Shown here: piece by piece, positions 12,006-20,082 of the stretch | Layout: every line of letters begins with the position of its first letter | Position numbering within the stretch: the first letter of the stretch is position 1 | DNA from: a virus | Reading direction: 5' to 3' (one strand) | DNA length: 35,168 nucleotides | Virus record (IMG/VR): IMGVR_UViG_3300033145_002061 | Span: 1 to 35,168 of that record | Position numbers and translations under genes: made by a program | The notes under the pieces: generated by a model | Told to the model about the DNA's origin: nothing | What the model saw: the letters and a program-made list of their open reading frames with translations, nothing else | Databases searched by the model: none

Positions 12006-13756
12006 TGCCAGCTAAAACCTTAATTGAGGATTGGAGAGACCTAATAGAACAAGGTCAAAGGTATAAAGAGACCTATGGTAACTCCAAGAGATGGCCTACC
12101 TATAGAGACTATGGAAGAGGGAAGTTTACTGGGTACAACAATACAACCGGTGGTATCCTCCCCTACAATATTACATACGCTATGGAGAAGGCTACCGTTC
12201 CTAATGTTTACTTTAGAAATCCTTATGTCACCGTAACCCCTAGATATCAACCTGGCTATCAAATGCATGCTAAAGTTATTGAGAGTATTGATAATTGGTT
12301 GCTTCAAGAATTAGGTATTAAGCAAGCTATGAAGACTGCGGTGAGGGATGCTTACTACACTAATAGAGGAATTATTAAGACTGGTTATGACACATTAGCT
12401 GGTGGTACACAAGCGGCGGAGAAGGGGATAAATGAGAAGATTAGCGAGATAATGAATACTCCCATTACTCAGTTGGGTAAGAAGGGAGGGGAGAGGGTAG
12501 AGTATAACACTAACGTGAAACCAGGAATGCCTTGGGGAGTTAGAGTTCTACCTGATTATTTCATAGTCCCCTTTGGTGTGCGCACCCTCGATGATTGTCC
12601 TTGGGTTGACCATGTTATTATAAAGGAATTGGGTGATGTAAAGAATAGTCCGGTATATAAGAATACTAAAGAGTTAGAAGGAACGCATATGGAAATGTTA
12701 ACTAAAAATACGAACGCGTCCTTCTATCAAGAGATGTCGAAGTACACTAATCTAGTGGAGATACATGAGATTAGGGACTTTAAAAGGAGGGAGATTAAAG
12801 CACTTGTACCTGGTTATGATAAGTGGATACGTCCGCCTGAAGAGGATACAATGCAGGTGGAGGGACTTCCCTTCGTCGATTTCACTTTCAATGAGGATAC
12901 GGAGTATTATTGGGGTGTTTCTGACGTTCAGATTATAGAACCTCAACAACTAGAGGTTAATGAAGCTAGAACCCAAGCGATGTACCACCGAAGGGTTGCT
13001 CTCATTAAATTTCTATATGAAGAGGGAGCTATAGAAGATAGTGAGATGGATAAGTTACTATCGGAGAATGTGGGACCTGGTATTAAGTGTAAGGGGAAAG
13101 TTAGGGAAGCAGTATCTATACTCCAACCCCACATCCCACAAGACTTAGTTCAATGGACTGACGTCATACGTTCAGATGTGAGGGAACTGTTGGGACATAG
13201 CAGGCAAAGTATGGGGGAAGCACCTCCTGGACGAAGGACTAAATTCGAGATGCAGGGTGTGTTTGCAGGTAAAGAACTGAGGATGGACGAGAGAAGGGAT
13301 ATAGTTGGAGACGCTCTATCCAAACTTGTTCGCAAAATCAACCAAATCGTATTCACGAAGTGGGATACCGAAAAGGTGGCGCAAGTGGTGGGATATGACG
13401 GGGCTAGGTATTGGGTGGCATATAACGCGAAGGCGATTAGAGGGGAATATACCTTGAGAGTGGATATAGAGAGTATGACTCCTCAAACGAAGGCGATGAA
13501 GAAACAGGAGATACTTCAGATAATCCAAGCCCTCGCTAAAAATCCCCGTGCCAACATCGACTATCTAATGAAGATGTTACTTAGAGAGTATGAGTGGATG
13601 GACGCTATGCAAATCCTGCCAGAGGCAGAAGAGACGAGGGAGAAGCCTATGGGGTTCAATCAGTTCCAGGACTTCCAAAACAAGATGGCTGAGAATAAAC
13701 CGATGTTGCAGGAGAGAGCTCAGAATAACGCGGAGATGGTTGGGAGGTTCATATAA
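12005..13756 (+). CDS. portal protein
   Basis: A 583-residue protein in the expected place after terminase and before scaffold. The N-terminal part contains RDYGRGKFTGY, ILPYNITYAMEKATVPNVYF and RNPYVTVTP, then a WLLQELGIKQAMKTAVRDAY helix and IIKTGYD. This looks like the portal type of short-tailed phages. It forms the dodecameric DNA gate, docks the terminase and starts head assembly. Start ATG 12005 in TAATG overlap. Confidence 0.85.
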   Translation: MPAKTLIEDWRDLIEQGQRYKETYGNSKRWPTYRDYGRGKFTGYNNTTGGILPYNITYAMEKATVPNVYFRNPYVTVTPRYQPGYQMHAKVIESIDNWLLQELGIKQAMKTAVRDAYYTNRGIIKTGYDTLAGGTQAAEKGINEKISEIMNTPITQLGKKGGERVEYNTNVKPGMPWGVRVLPDYFIVPFGVRTLDDCPWVDHVIIKELGDVKNSPVYKNTKELEGTHMEMLTKNTNASFYQEMSKYTNLVEIHEIRDFKRREIKALVPGYDKWIRPPEEDTMQVEGLPFVDFTFNEDTEYYWGVSDVQIIEPQQLEVNEARTQAMYHRRVALIKFLYEEGAIEDSEMDKLLSENVGPGIKCKGKVREAVSILQPHIPQDLVQWTDVIRSDVRELLGHSRQSMGEAPPGRRTKFEMQGVFAGKELRMDERRDIVGDALSKLVRKINQIVFTKWDTEKVAQVVGYDGARYWVAYNAKAIRGEYTLRVDIESMTPQTKAMKKQEILQIIQALAKNPRANIDYLMKMLLREYEWMDAMQILPEAEETREKPMGFNQFQDFQNKMAENKPMLQERAQNNAEMVGRFI

Positions 13757-13968
13757 TGGCTAACCCTACTAATGGTGAGAATAAGTGTGAGAAGTGTGGT
13801 AGGTGGACACCATTGTGTAAGTGTGATGGAAATAAGGGTCCTGGAATGTTTACATTTAAACCTATGATTTACACCGACATCTGTGAGACTCCTCTTCTGA
13901 TTGAGAGTAAGAGACAGTTAAAGCGTGAATGTGATAAACATGGAGTTAAAGCGTGCAGGTTAATGTAG
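13756..13968 (+). CDS. small zinc-knuckle protein in head module (70 aa)
   Basis: A 70-residue protein with Cys11-x2-Cys14 and Cys21-x-Cys23 (CEKCGRWTPLCKC) near the N-terminus and a basic C-terminus (SKRQLKRECDKHGVKACRL). The combination of a knuckle and an S-K-x-x-L-K-x-x-C-x-K-H-G-V tail looks familiar from small proteins encoded next to portal genes. Function unknown. Starts in overlap with the portal stop. Confidence 0.7.
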   Translation: MANPTNGENKCEKCGRWTPLCKCDGNKGPGMFTFKPMIYTDICETPLLIESKRQLKRECDKHGVKACRLM

Positions 13969-13983
13969 AAAGAGGTGATGCAA

Positions 13984-14340
13984 ATGGGTAGCGCGAAGGC
14001 TAAGGAAGTGGTTAGGGGTAATCCAGTAAAAGAGGAAGGGTTAATACTACCTCCTCCAACCATCCCTAAGAAGGTGTTGGAGAGTAATAGACCTCTTCTC
14101 CCTTCTACCGAAGTTGAGGAGAAGGCTCCAGCAAGTAGTGAGTTACTAGATAGAAAGATTGAGGTAGATAAGAGTGAAGGACCTATAGGGGAGATTACAC
14201 TCTACATTTATAGGAATAGACCTTATGAAGCTAAGTTTACAGGGAAAATAGCAGGTTTTGAAATGGGTATTGCTATAAGAGCAATGCGTAAACAGTACAA
14301 GTTGTGGAAACTCGACTTGTTAAAACAAGGAGGTAAGTAA
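13984..14340 (+). CDS. hypothetical head-module protein (118 aa)
   Basis: ATG 13984 is chosen because AAAGAGGTG sits at a good distance; GTG 13975 overlaps the ribosome site. The first half is proline-rich and probably flexible (LILPPPTIPKKVLESN); the second half is a compact mixed fold (GEITLYIYRNRPYEAKFTGK, then a basic helix). Not recognised. Confidence 0.65.
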   Translation: MGSAKAKEVVRGNPVKEEGLILPPPTIPKKVLESNRPLLPSTEVEEKAPASSELLDRKIEVDKSEGPIGEITLYIYRNRPYEAKFTGKIAGFEMGIAIRAMRKQYKLWKLDLLKQGGK

Positions 14341-14495
14341 TGGCAGGTGGAGATGGAACAGGACCTCCAGGTGGGGTTGGTAGAGGTATGGGACCAGGAG
14401 GTGGAAGAAGAGATGGTAGTGGTAGAGGTAAAGGTACAAGTAGACCCCGCGGTCGTGGGGGAAAAGGGTTAAGAGCAAGAAACAGAGGGAGGTAA
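14340..14495 (+). CDS. Gly/Arg-rich protein (51 aa)
   Basis: A 51-codon frame overlapping the upstream stop (TAATG) and ending before the scaffold ribosome site. About half of the residues are Gly and most others are Arg, Pro or Lys (GGRRDGSGRGKG, RPRGRGGKGLRARNRGR), like RGG-type disordered nucleic-acid-binding tails. The frame is supported by its overlap and GGAGGTAAGTA spacing. It may bind DNA or RNA in the head. Confidence 0.6.
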   Translation: MAGGDGTGPPGGVGRGMGPGGGRRDGSGRGKGTSRPRGRGGKGLRARNRGR

Positions 14496-14498
14496 GTA

Positions 14499-15248
14499 AT
14501 GCCAGGCGAAGATGGTAATGGTAACGGAGGCGAAGGTAACAAAGGCGGGGGCGAAGTCCAGCAACAGCTAGCAGACGCTCAGAAAGAATTGGGAGCGGCG
14601 CAAGCTGAAACTAAATCATTAAAGGAAGCGAAGGGTGACCTTGAACGCAAGCTCGATGATGCAGATAAGGAACTTCTTAGCGATGACTACCTTAACTTCA
14701 AAGAAGGCAAAGGGAAGGCAGGTGCTGGAGGTGGAGGTAAAGGTAGTGAAGGTTCTGCAAATGCTAAAGGTGATGAGAACTTCGACATTGACAATGCTAC
14801 CAACGCTGAATTAGCGGCACATATTGGTAAGCAGAGTAAAGGTAGCCTAGACGTGGCAGTAAAGGAATTGTCAAGCCGACTGGAAAAGTCGGACGAACGT
14901 GTGGGGTTAGCGCTCGCCCAAGTAGACATATCCTTGACTGGTATGCGTCACCCCGACGGTAACGGATTAGGTTTTAGTGAGAACTTTGACGCCATTAAGA
15001 AGGTAGCCAAAGCTAATCCTAACTGGTCGGCAGAGAAGTGTTACCAACAATTCAAGATGGAGAAGTCACATATCGATAAAGAGAAGGCAGATGCAGACGA
15101 GAAGAAAGCTGAGGAGGAGAGGAAGGACATCACCGAGAAAGGCGAAGGAGTGGCTGGAGGCGCGACACAGGGGAAGCAGTTAACACCAGAGGAAGCTGCT
15201 GAACTGGCGTACCAAAAGTCATTCGGAAATCAGAAAACCGAGGAGTAA
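14499..15248 (+). CDS. scaffolding protein
   Basis: A 249-residue acidic, Gly-rich and largely helical protein directly upstream of the coat gene. It has a coiled-coil stretch (about residues 20-60: QLADAQKELGAAQAETKSLK and following), flexible Gly/Ser linkers and a charged C-terminus. Position and composition match phage scaffolding proteins, which guide procapsid assembly and are then removed. Identity is by context and composition, not by motif. Confidence 0.7.
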   Translation: MPGEDGNGNGGEGNKGGGEVQQQLADAQKELGAAQAETKSLKEAKGDLERKLDDADKELLSDDYLNFKEGKGKAGAGGGGKGSEGSANAKGDENFDIDNATNAELAAHIGKQSKGSLDVAVKELSSRLEKSDERVGLALAQVDISLTGMRHPDGNGLGFSENFDAIKKVAKANPNWSAEKCYQQFKMEKSHIDKEKADADEKKAEEERKDITEKGEGVAGGATQGKQLTPEEAAELAYQKSFGNQKTEE

Positions 15249-15251
15249 AAA

Positions 15252-16238
15252 GTGGCAGCACCTACAATGACAGAGACTCTAAATACGATGTATACCACCA
15301 CTTGGTACCTTCGCAGGAAAGAGATTATTGACCAGGTGTTTTTGGCTACTCCTTTCTGGTATCTTCTAAGTAAGAAGGGCAAGAGGAAGACCCAGACGGG
15401 TGGTAGGAGTATAGAAATACCTTTACAATATGCGAAGAATGAGACCGTAACTTTCATAGGGAAAGGTGGAACTGTTGAGATAGCTGCAACAGACCCTCTA
15501 ACGGTCGTGCATTGGAAGTGGAAATATCTAACAGGTCACATCGTTAGGTACTTTACTGAGATGCAGATGAATAGAGGGAAGGCGCAGATTATCAATAAGG
15601 TTAATGCCGATATTGATAACTTGCAGTCCAGCTTAATTGACCAGTTGGAGACAAGCTTGTTTAGTGATGGTACTGGTGATGCTAACTTAGCTATTGATGG
15701 GTTAGCGAATATCATTAAGGAAGCACCAGCAACTGGAACAATTGGTGACCTGAATGCAGCGACGTATTCTTGGTGGAGGAATAACTATAAAGATATGTCA
15801 GGTGAAGCAGCATCCATATACCTGCGCAAGAGGATGAACACCATGTTCAACGATTGCGGAAAGTATGGTGAAGGTGTTAGGAGGTTCCCTGACATAGTGG
15901 TCTGTGCTCAGGATGTACATGAAATGTATGAGAGTGAAGCGCTTGAAATCTCCAGAATTAACATTGGGGATAGGAAGTTAGCAGACTTAGGTTTCGGAGA
16001 TATAGCTTATAAAGGCAGACCGATAACTTGGTCACCCAGCTGTCCAGACGGTTCAATGTACTTCTTGAACACGAGTGTGATGGAATGGGTTGCTGACCCA
16101 ATCGAGAACTTTACTCTTGGGGAGTGGTTGCCCATAATTAATCAGCCGCGAGATGTGATTGCACACACCATGACCGTTGGAAACTTGGTGACAAGTAACC
16201 GAAGACGTCTTGGTGTTATTTTTGATATAGCCGAATAG
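15252..16238 (+). CDS. major capsid protein, HK97-fold
   Basis: A 328-residue protein starting at GTG 15252, behind GAGGAGTAAAAA. It begins TTTWYLRRKEIIDQVFLATP and contains GGRSIEIPLQYAKNETV, a WKWKYLTGHIVRY strand, INKVNADIDNLQSSLID and GDANLAIDGL. This looks like the coat protein type that I know from short-tailed and some siphophage genomes. It builds the icosahedral shell. A hairpin straddles its TAG stop, and another lies just downstream. Confidence 0.85.
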   Translation: MAAPTMTETLNTMYTTTWYLRRKEIIDQVFLATPFWYLLSKKGKRKTQTGGRSIEIPLQYAKNETVTFIGKGGTVEIAATDPLTVVHWKWKYLTGHIVRYFTEMQMNRGKAQIINKVNADIDNLQSSLIDQLETSLFSDGTGDANLAIDGLANIIKEAPATGTIGDLNAATYSWWRNNYKDMSGEAASIYLRKRMNTMFNDCGKYGEGVRRFPDIVVCAQDVHEMYESEALEISRINIGDRKLADLGFGDIAYKGRPITWSPSCPDGSMYFLNTSVMEWVADPIENFTLGEWLPIINQPRDVIAHTMTVGNLVTSNRRRLGVIFDIAE

Positions 16239-16304
16239 TTCGGCGCCTCGACTTAACCGAGATGGAACGGTAAAACAAAGTAGGTAGTTAAGTTACCTAC
16301 TTTG
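16230..16304 (+). other. hairpins at and after the coat-gene stop
   Basis: GCCGAA-TAG-TTCGGC (16230-16244) forms a perfect stem whose loop is the stop codon. A second perfect 11-bp stem, CAAAGTAGGTA / TACCTACTTTG, occupies 16276-16304 with a 7-base loop. Neither is followed by a U tract, so they probably end or stabilise the coat mRNA rather than terminate fully. Confidence 0.55.
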
Positions 16305-16347
16305 CCCTCACTCGTTAAATGGGTGTGGTAAAAAAGGAGAAACGAAA

Positions 16348-17133
16348 ATGGCTAAGATGTTAGGTAGTGATAGAGGTATAACGGTTGTAGCACAGGACCT
16401 TCTCGAACTAAGTACCACTCAGAAACATAAGTTAGGTGAGAGGTTGGTTAGAGATGAGAGGGTGTATAGGTATGCGTATAACCAGACGGAGCAACTTGTT
16501 AATTTAGCTGCTTCAGTTATATACCCTAAGGAAGATGGTGTTGCTGGTGCAACGACTGTGCATGATGCTGGTAACTACGAAGTTACTATGGGTTCAGTCG
16601 ACACAGCGACTAGTGTTGCAGCTGACTACTTCGCTGGTGGATACCTGTGTTATAGGTCTACAAGACTATACACCCATAAGATTAAGTCACATCCTGCGGC
16701 AGATAATGCTGCAGAACTTGTGCTTACTCTTGAGACACCTATAGTAGGTCACACCATAACGGACGCTACCACTACACTGCATGTGTATCGTAGTATATGG
16801 AATACGAGAGGTACATTAGCTGGTGATGGTGCTGGTTTTGGTGAGCATTGTTGCTTCCTGGGACAGGCTGCAGGGGGACAAGTTGTTCCTGCTAGTAGGT
16901 ATTATTGGTTGCAAACGTGGGGACCTATAATCAGTTCACAGGTTGATTTCTACGGTGCCGCGGCTGGTGGAACACGAGAGGTAACCGCTATTTCATCTGG
17001 TGCTCTTCAGATGGGTGCTTCCAACGGAAACCAGAGGGTTGGTTTCTTACTACCCGATACCTATACCTTAGGTACGGCTGGTGCCGCTCTTGGTGATGCG
17101 GACCACTTGGTAATGCTTCAGATTTGTCCGTAA
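16348..17133 (+). CDS. structural protein after coat, probable decoration or minor head protein (261 aa)
   Basis: A 261-residue beta-rich protein: KLGERLVRDERVYRYAYN at the start, repeated GxxYLCYRS and YTHKIKSHPAADNAAELVLT segments in the middle, and ASRYYWLQTWGP later. Proteins with the R-V-F-R-Y-A, Y-K-I-K-x-H-P-A and Y-F-W-L-Q-T-W-G-P motifs look familiar downstream of coat genes in other phages. Decoration or head-completion is a guess by position. Separated from the coat gene by hairpins and a new GGAG ribosome site. Confidence 0.7.
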   Translation: MAKMLGSDRGITVVAQDLLELSTTQKHKLGERLVRDERVYRYAYNQTEQLVNLAASVIYPKEDGVAGATTVHDAGNYEVTMGSVDTATSVAADYFAGGYLCYRSTRLYTHKIKSHPAADNAAELVLTLETPIVGHTITDATTTLHVYRSIWNTRGTLAGDGAGFGEHCCFLGQAAGGQVVPASRYYWLQTWGPIISSQVDFYGAAAGGTREVTAISSGALQMGASNGNQRVGFLLPDTYTLGTAGAALGDADHLVMLQICP

Positions 17134-17153
17134 CCATAAAGAAAGGGATTGGA

Positions 17154-17176
17154 GAGGGGGACATTTCGTCTCCCTC
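17154..17176 (+). other. intergenic hairpin
   Basis: GAGGGGGAC pairs with GTCTCCCTC around a 5-base loop with one wobble, in the gap after the 261-residue gene. No U tract follows, so it is probably a processing or stability element. Confidence 0.4.
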
Positions 17177-17209
17177 CCCACTTTAACGATAAAGAAGAAG
17201 GAGGAAGAG

Positions 17210-17455
17210 ATGAGTGCGAGACAAGTGTTAATTGACACTTTATTTCAAGGGAATAAGGACCCTTTATCCAATATCATAGTGGGGGAAGCGGAGGATGCTA
17301 CTCCTGAAGCAGGAATAACAGCACCAATAGGAACGTTTTTCCTTGTTGTCTACCCAGGCAATGCGGTTGATTATGATGTCTACATCAACGATGACGGGGC
17401 GACTAGTTGGGAGTTGATATATGATGCGTCAACATTAGGACATCCTGGAGCATAA
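17210..17455 (+). CDS. small hypothetical virion-module protein (81 aa)
   Basis: An 81-residue acidic protein with a beta-sheet-like second half (GTFFLVVYPGNAVDYDVYIN). ATG 17210 follows GAAGGAGGAAGAG, one of the stronger sites in the module. No family recognised; expression among structural genes suggests a virion or assembly role. Confidence 0.6.
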   Translation: MSARQVLIDTLFQGNKDPLSNIIVGEAEDATPEAGITAPIGTFFLVVYPGNAVDYDVYINDDGATSWELIYDASTLGHPGA

Positions 17456-17470
17456 AGATAGGGAGGGGTT

Positions 17471-17689
17471 ATGTATAGGAAAGTAACAATTAAAGATTTG
17501 GAGGGTAAGGAGATAGAGTTAGAAGTGCATGTTAATAGTGAAAGTAATGAGGAACTTATTAAGACACAAGTTCATACTCTACACCTAACATTCGGTGCTA
17601 CTAAAGCTCTAACTTCCTTCTTATCCGCGGTTAGGAACCTAATGGATAAGAATACTATAAACAAGATTAAGATTGAGGAGATTACTTAA
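17471..17689 (+). CDS. small hypothetical protein (72 aa)
   Basis: A 72-residue protein starting YRKVTIKDLEGKEIELEVHV, a beta-hairpin-like N-terminus, then a helix (ALTSFLSAVRNLMDKNTI). Its stop overlaps the start of the hydrolase gene. Function unknown. Confidence 0.6.
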   Translation: MYRKVTIKDLEGKEIELEVHVNSESNEELIKTQVHTLHLTFGATKALTSFLSAVRNLMDKNTINKIKIEEIT

Positions 17690-18186
17690 TGAATGGACAG
17701 CAAGGTAAGAAGGAGCAACAACCCTTTATAGCGGAGGCTATGGACCCACTCGGTGCGGACTCTAACTTGTTGGCAAAGATGATGTTTGCCGAGAACGCTC
17801 CAGGGGGACCTGAGGCTTGGGCAAACATGGGGAATGTAGCGCTTAATAGGTTGAAGAGTGGTAAGTATGGAAAGACATTAAAGAGTGTGATAATGGGGAT
17901 GTCGAGTGCGATTAAGACTAAGTCGAAACAGTGGGAGAAGGCGAATAAGGCTGAATTTAATGATTATGAGCAGCGAGCATTTAATAAGATGGCTGAGGTT
18001 GCTGATAAATTGGTTGGGGGACAGATAGAGGATACGGTGAAGGGAGCCACTCACTTCGAGAACCTCAACCGCTATCCCCTTCCTTATTGGGCTAAAGATA
18101 TGGACGCAGTCCACAGAGATAGGGGAGACCCTAGGTGGAGTCAGACTTACTTTAAACCTAGGTCTGGTGTAGAGGAGATGAAGTAA
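17689..18186 (+). CDS. SleB-like cell-wall hydrolase (165 aa)
   Basis: Matches the Hydrolase_2/SleB pattern: LLAKMMFAENAPGGPEAWAN with probable catalytic Glu35, then NVALNRLKSGKYGKTLKSVI and GATHFENLNRYPLPYW. Such enzymes cleave the glycan strands of peptidoglycan. Placed among head and tail genes, it may be carried in the virion to open the cell wall during entry, or be the lysin. No signal peptide or export signal is seen, so release would need a holin or virion packaging. Confidence 0.75.
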   Translation: MNGQQGKKEQQPFIAEAMDPLGADSNLLAKMMFAENAPGGPEAWANMGNVALNRLKSGKYGKTLKSVIMGMSSAIKTKSKQWEKANKAEFNDYEQRAFNKMAEVADKLVGGQIEDTVKGATHFENLNRYPLPYWAKDMDAVHRDRGDPRWSQTYFKPRSGVEEMK

Positions 18187-18878
18187 TGGCAATGGATAGA
18201 GAGGACATGAGAGATGAAGTAAGGGAGAACATTAAAAGGACGGTTGACGGGGTTAGTAACGCTCGTATTAATAGATGGTTAAATTGGGGGCAGGGTTACT
18301 TAGCCGACCTCCATACATATGAGGAGATGCACTCCAACGACACCTCTAAAGCATGTACGGAGAGTAGTGTAGTGGTGACTTGGCCTACTCGGATGAAGGA
18401 TTTGTATAGTGTTACCGTCCAGGATGGGGCTAGGTCTCGCAAGCTTATATATGTTCCTGCTAGAAGCTTTGATAAGGTGGTACCTCGTCCAGCTACCTAT
18501 ACGGAAGGTTTGCCTAATTGGTATGTTGACTATGGTTCTACCTTTGAAGTGTTTAATATACCTGACGACGATTACCCTTTAGTGATTAGGTGTAGTGTAT
18601 TCCCTATCGATTTCGCTGATGATGACGCGGAGTCAACCCTTCTTAGGAAGGACGCCCTTATGTGTGGGATGGCGACGGTATTTGGATTTTACACACTAAG
18701 GGAGTTGGAGGATGCAACCTATTGGGGGCAGCAAGTAGTCCCTCCCTTATATGAGGCTAGTTTAACAAGTGACCATAGTGCTGAGGATTGGGTTCCTATT
18801 GCTAGAGGTTTCCAATCACAACCGACAGCATTGATGGGACAGTGGTGGACTTCACCCTTTACGGGTAGGAGTGTGTAA
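18186..18878 (+). CDS. putative head-tail adaptor protein (230 aa)
   Basis: A 230-residue protein with a helical N-terminus (EDMRDEVRENIKRTVDGVSN, RINRWLNWGQGYLADL) followed by beta-rich parts (SSVVVTWPTRMKDLYSVTV, TFEVFNIPDDDYPLVI). The N-terminal W-x-N/W-G-Q-x-Y-L-A pattern is typical of adaptor/connector proteins of short-tailed phages, which bind under the portal. Its stop codon lies inside a palindromic box. Assignment is by pattern and position. Confidence 0.6.
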   Translation: MAMDREDMRDEVRENIKRTVDGVSNARINRWLNWGQGYLADLHTYEEMHSNDTSKACTESSVVVTWPTRMKDLYSVTVQDGARSRKLIYVPARSFDKVVPRPATYTEGLPNWYVDYGSTFEVFNIPDDDYPLVIRCSVFPIDFADDDAESTLLRKDALMCGMATVFGFYTLRELEDATYWGQQVVPPLYEASLTSDHSAEDWVPIARGFQSQPTALMGQWWTSPFTGRSV

Positions 18879-18897
18879 TTTCAATAATTGAACTTAC
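18875..18897. promoter_or_regulatory. palindromic box in virion module
   Basis: GTAATTTCAA and TTGAACTTAC with TAA between. Its first bases include the stop codon of the adaptor gene. The following CTAAA is also kept at 29303 and 34810. Confidence 0.7.
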
Positions 18898-18922
18898 TAA
18901 ACAAAAGTAAAGGAGAAGCGCG

Positions 18923-19312
18923 ATGGCTCTCACGAAACGGTCGATGATAGGTGGGGCATACTATAAAGGATATAAGTTAACAGTAAATGCTGGCGCTGGA
19001 GATTATGTATTAGATATGACTCTCGCAGCTAAGGCGTGTGCAGCTAACGGAATATCGGTTACGCCCGACATGTATGGTGCTGGTGATTACTTTAAGTTGG
19101 AACATTTAGACGCGGATGGAAATGTACTAGCAAGACTTGCCGAGACGATTTTCAACGCAGGTAAGAATGTAACCCTAATCTTTGACTTCCCCTCTCTCGA
19201 ACTTCTCGACGCAGGGCATAAGATGAGATTAACATACACGAATGTTGCTGGGACAGCGATGAGTGTATATACCATATTAGAGAGACTAACCACAAAAAGT
19301 GGAGGTGCATAA
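18923..19312 (+). CDS. beta-rich virion-module protein (129 aa)
   Basis: A 129-residue protein with GYKLTVNAGAGDYVLDMTLA, YFKLEHLDADGNVLARL, VTLIFDFPSLELLDAG and MRLTYTNVAGTAMSVYTIL, alternating in a way that suggests a small beta-sandwich. Probably a virion component. It starts behind TAAAGGAGAAGCGCG just after a palindromic box. Not recognised. Confidence 0.6.
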   Translation: MALTKRSMIGGAYYKGYKLTVNAGAGDYVLDMTLAAKACAANGISVTPDMYGAGDYFKLEHLDADGNVLARLAETIFNAGKNVTLIFDFPSLELLDAGHKMRLTYTNVAGTAMSVYTILERLTTKSGGA

Positions 19313-19815
19313 TGGGACAGGGTGCGAGTGGTGGTGGAGGGAGTGAAACTATGGAGGTACTTAAAGAGGGTAAGATTTCCTCTTTAGTGGTACATGATGT
19401 CACAGTTATTAAGAAGGAGATAAGGGTTGAGGTACCGAAGTTTGTGGAGAAGATTGTGGAGGTACCTAAGTTTATAGATAGAGCGGTGGAGGTTACTGAT
19501 GTAAGGGTTAATGAAGTCGTTAGAGAAGTTCAGGTACCTAAATTTGTAGAGAAGAAAATAGAGGTTGAGGTACCTGACTATAAGAAAGTGGAAGTTAAGG
19601 ACGTAACCATCAAAAGGGTGGAAGTACCGGTTGAGGTACAACATGTGATTGAGAAGACTAAAATTGTGGAGAAGGTGTTTGAGGTTAAGGTACCGAAACT
19701 TGTGGAGGAGATAATTAAGGTACCCCGCATCCAATACGTCCCTACCGAGGTGGAGAGAGTGGTTTGGAAGGACGTACCAAGAGAGAGGTGTAGTAAGTGT
19801 GGGAAGGAGACTTAA
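19312..19815 (+). CDS. EVPKFVEK-repeat protein (167 aa)
   Basis: After a Gly-rich start, residues 38-155 are built from short repeats with Val-Pro at regular places: VEVPKFVEKI and VEVPKFIDRA in exact 10-residue tandem (39-58), then VQVPKFVEKK, VEVPDYKKV, VEVPVEVQ, VKVPKLVEE, IKVPRI and YVPTE. The end carries Cys160-x2-Cys163. The repeats resemble the Val-Pro-rich motifs of alveolins/articulins (cytoskeletal proteins of protists), but relationship is not claimed; it may be convergence. Probably forms an extended fibrous rod in the virion. GGTACC recurs in the DNA at the VP codons. Confidence 0.7.
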   Translation: MGQGASGGGGSETMEVLKEGKISSLVVHDVTVIKKEIRVEVPKFVEKIVEVPKFIDRAVEVTDVRVNEVVREVQVPKFVEKKIEVEVPDYKKVEVKDVTIKRVEVPVEVQHVIEKTKIVEKVFEVKVPKLVEEIIKVPRIQYVPTEVERVVWKDVPRERCSKCGKET

Positions 19816-20082
19816 ATGCCTATTAGGATAGAACACGCTCCAGGTATAACGGTAGCTAATGCGAAGAAGTACCAAACATCTACACCCGCAACCGATGGGG
19901 CGACCACAGTATTCACCACACCTGACACATATGAAGCAGGTACACTTGAGGTGTTCAGAGACCAAGCCGCCCTTCAAGAGGGGATTGGGAAGGATTTTAC
20001 GGAGACATCTTCAACAACATTCACACTAGCATCAGCTCCAGATGCAGATGAGGATTTATGGGTACATTACGTAAAGGCTTAA
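19816..20082 (+). CDS. small tail/fibre-associated protein (88 aa)
   Basis: An 88-residue protein: GATTVFTTPDTYEAGTLEVFRD, then GKDFTETSSTTFTLASAPDADEDLWVHYV. This domain (T-L-E-V-x-x-N/D, D-F-T-E-T, T-F-T-L, A-P, L-W-V-x-Y) is common in phage tail-fibre and baseplate-type proteins as a beta-sandwich. It overlaps the next gene by 25 bases. Confidence 0.65.
   Translation: MPIRIEHAPGITVANAKKYQTSTPATDGATTVFTTPDTYEAGTLEVFRDQAALQEGIGKDFTETSSTTFTLASAPDADEDLWVHYVKA

Noticed and set aside
19384-19977. A 197-codon minus-strand frame opposite the repeat protein
   Set aside because: It is the antisense of the EVPKFVEK repeats, giving a repetitive LNRYLH-type product with no ribosome site.
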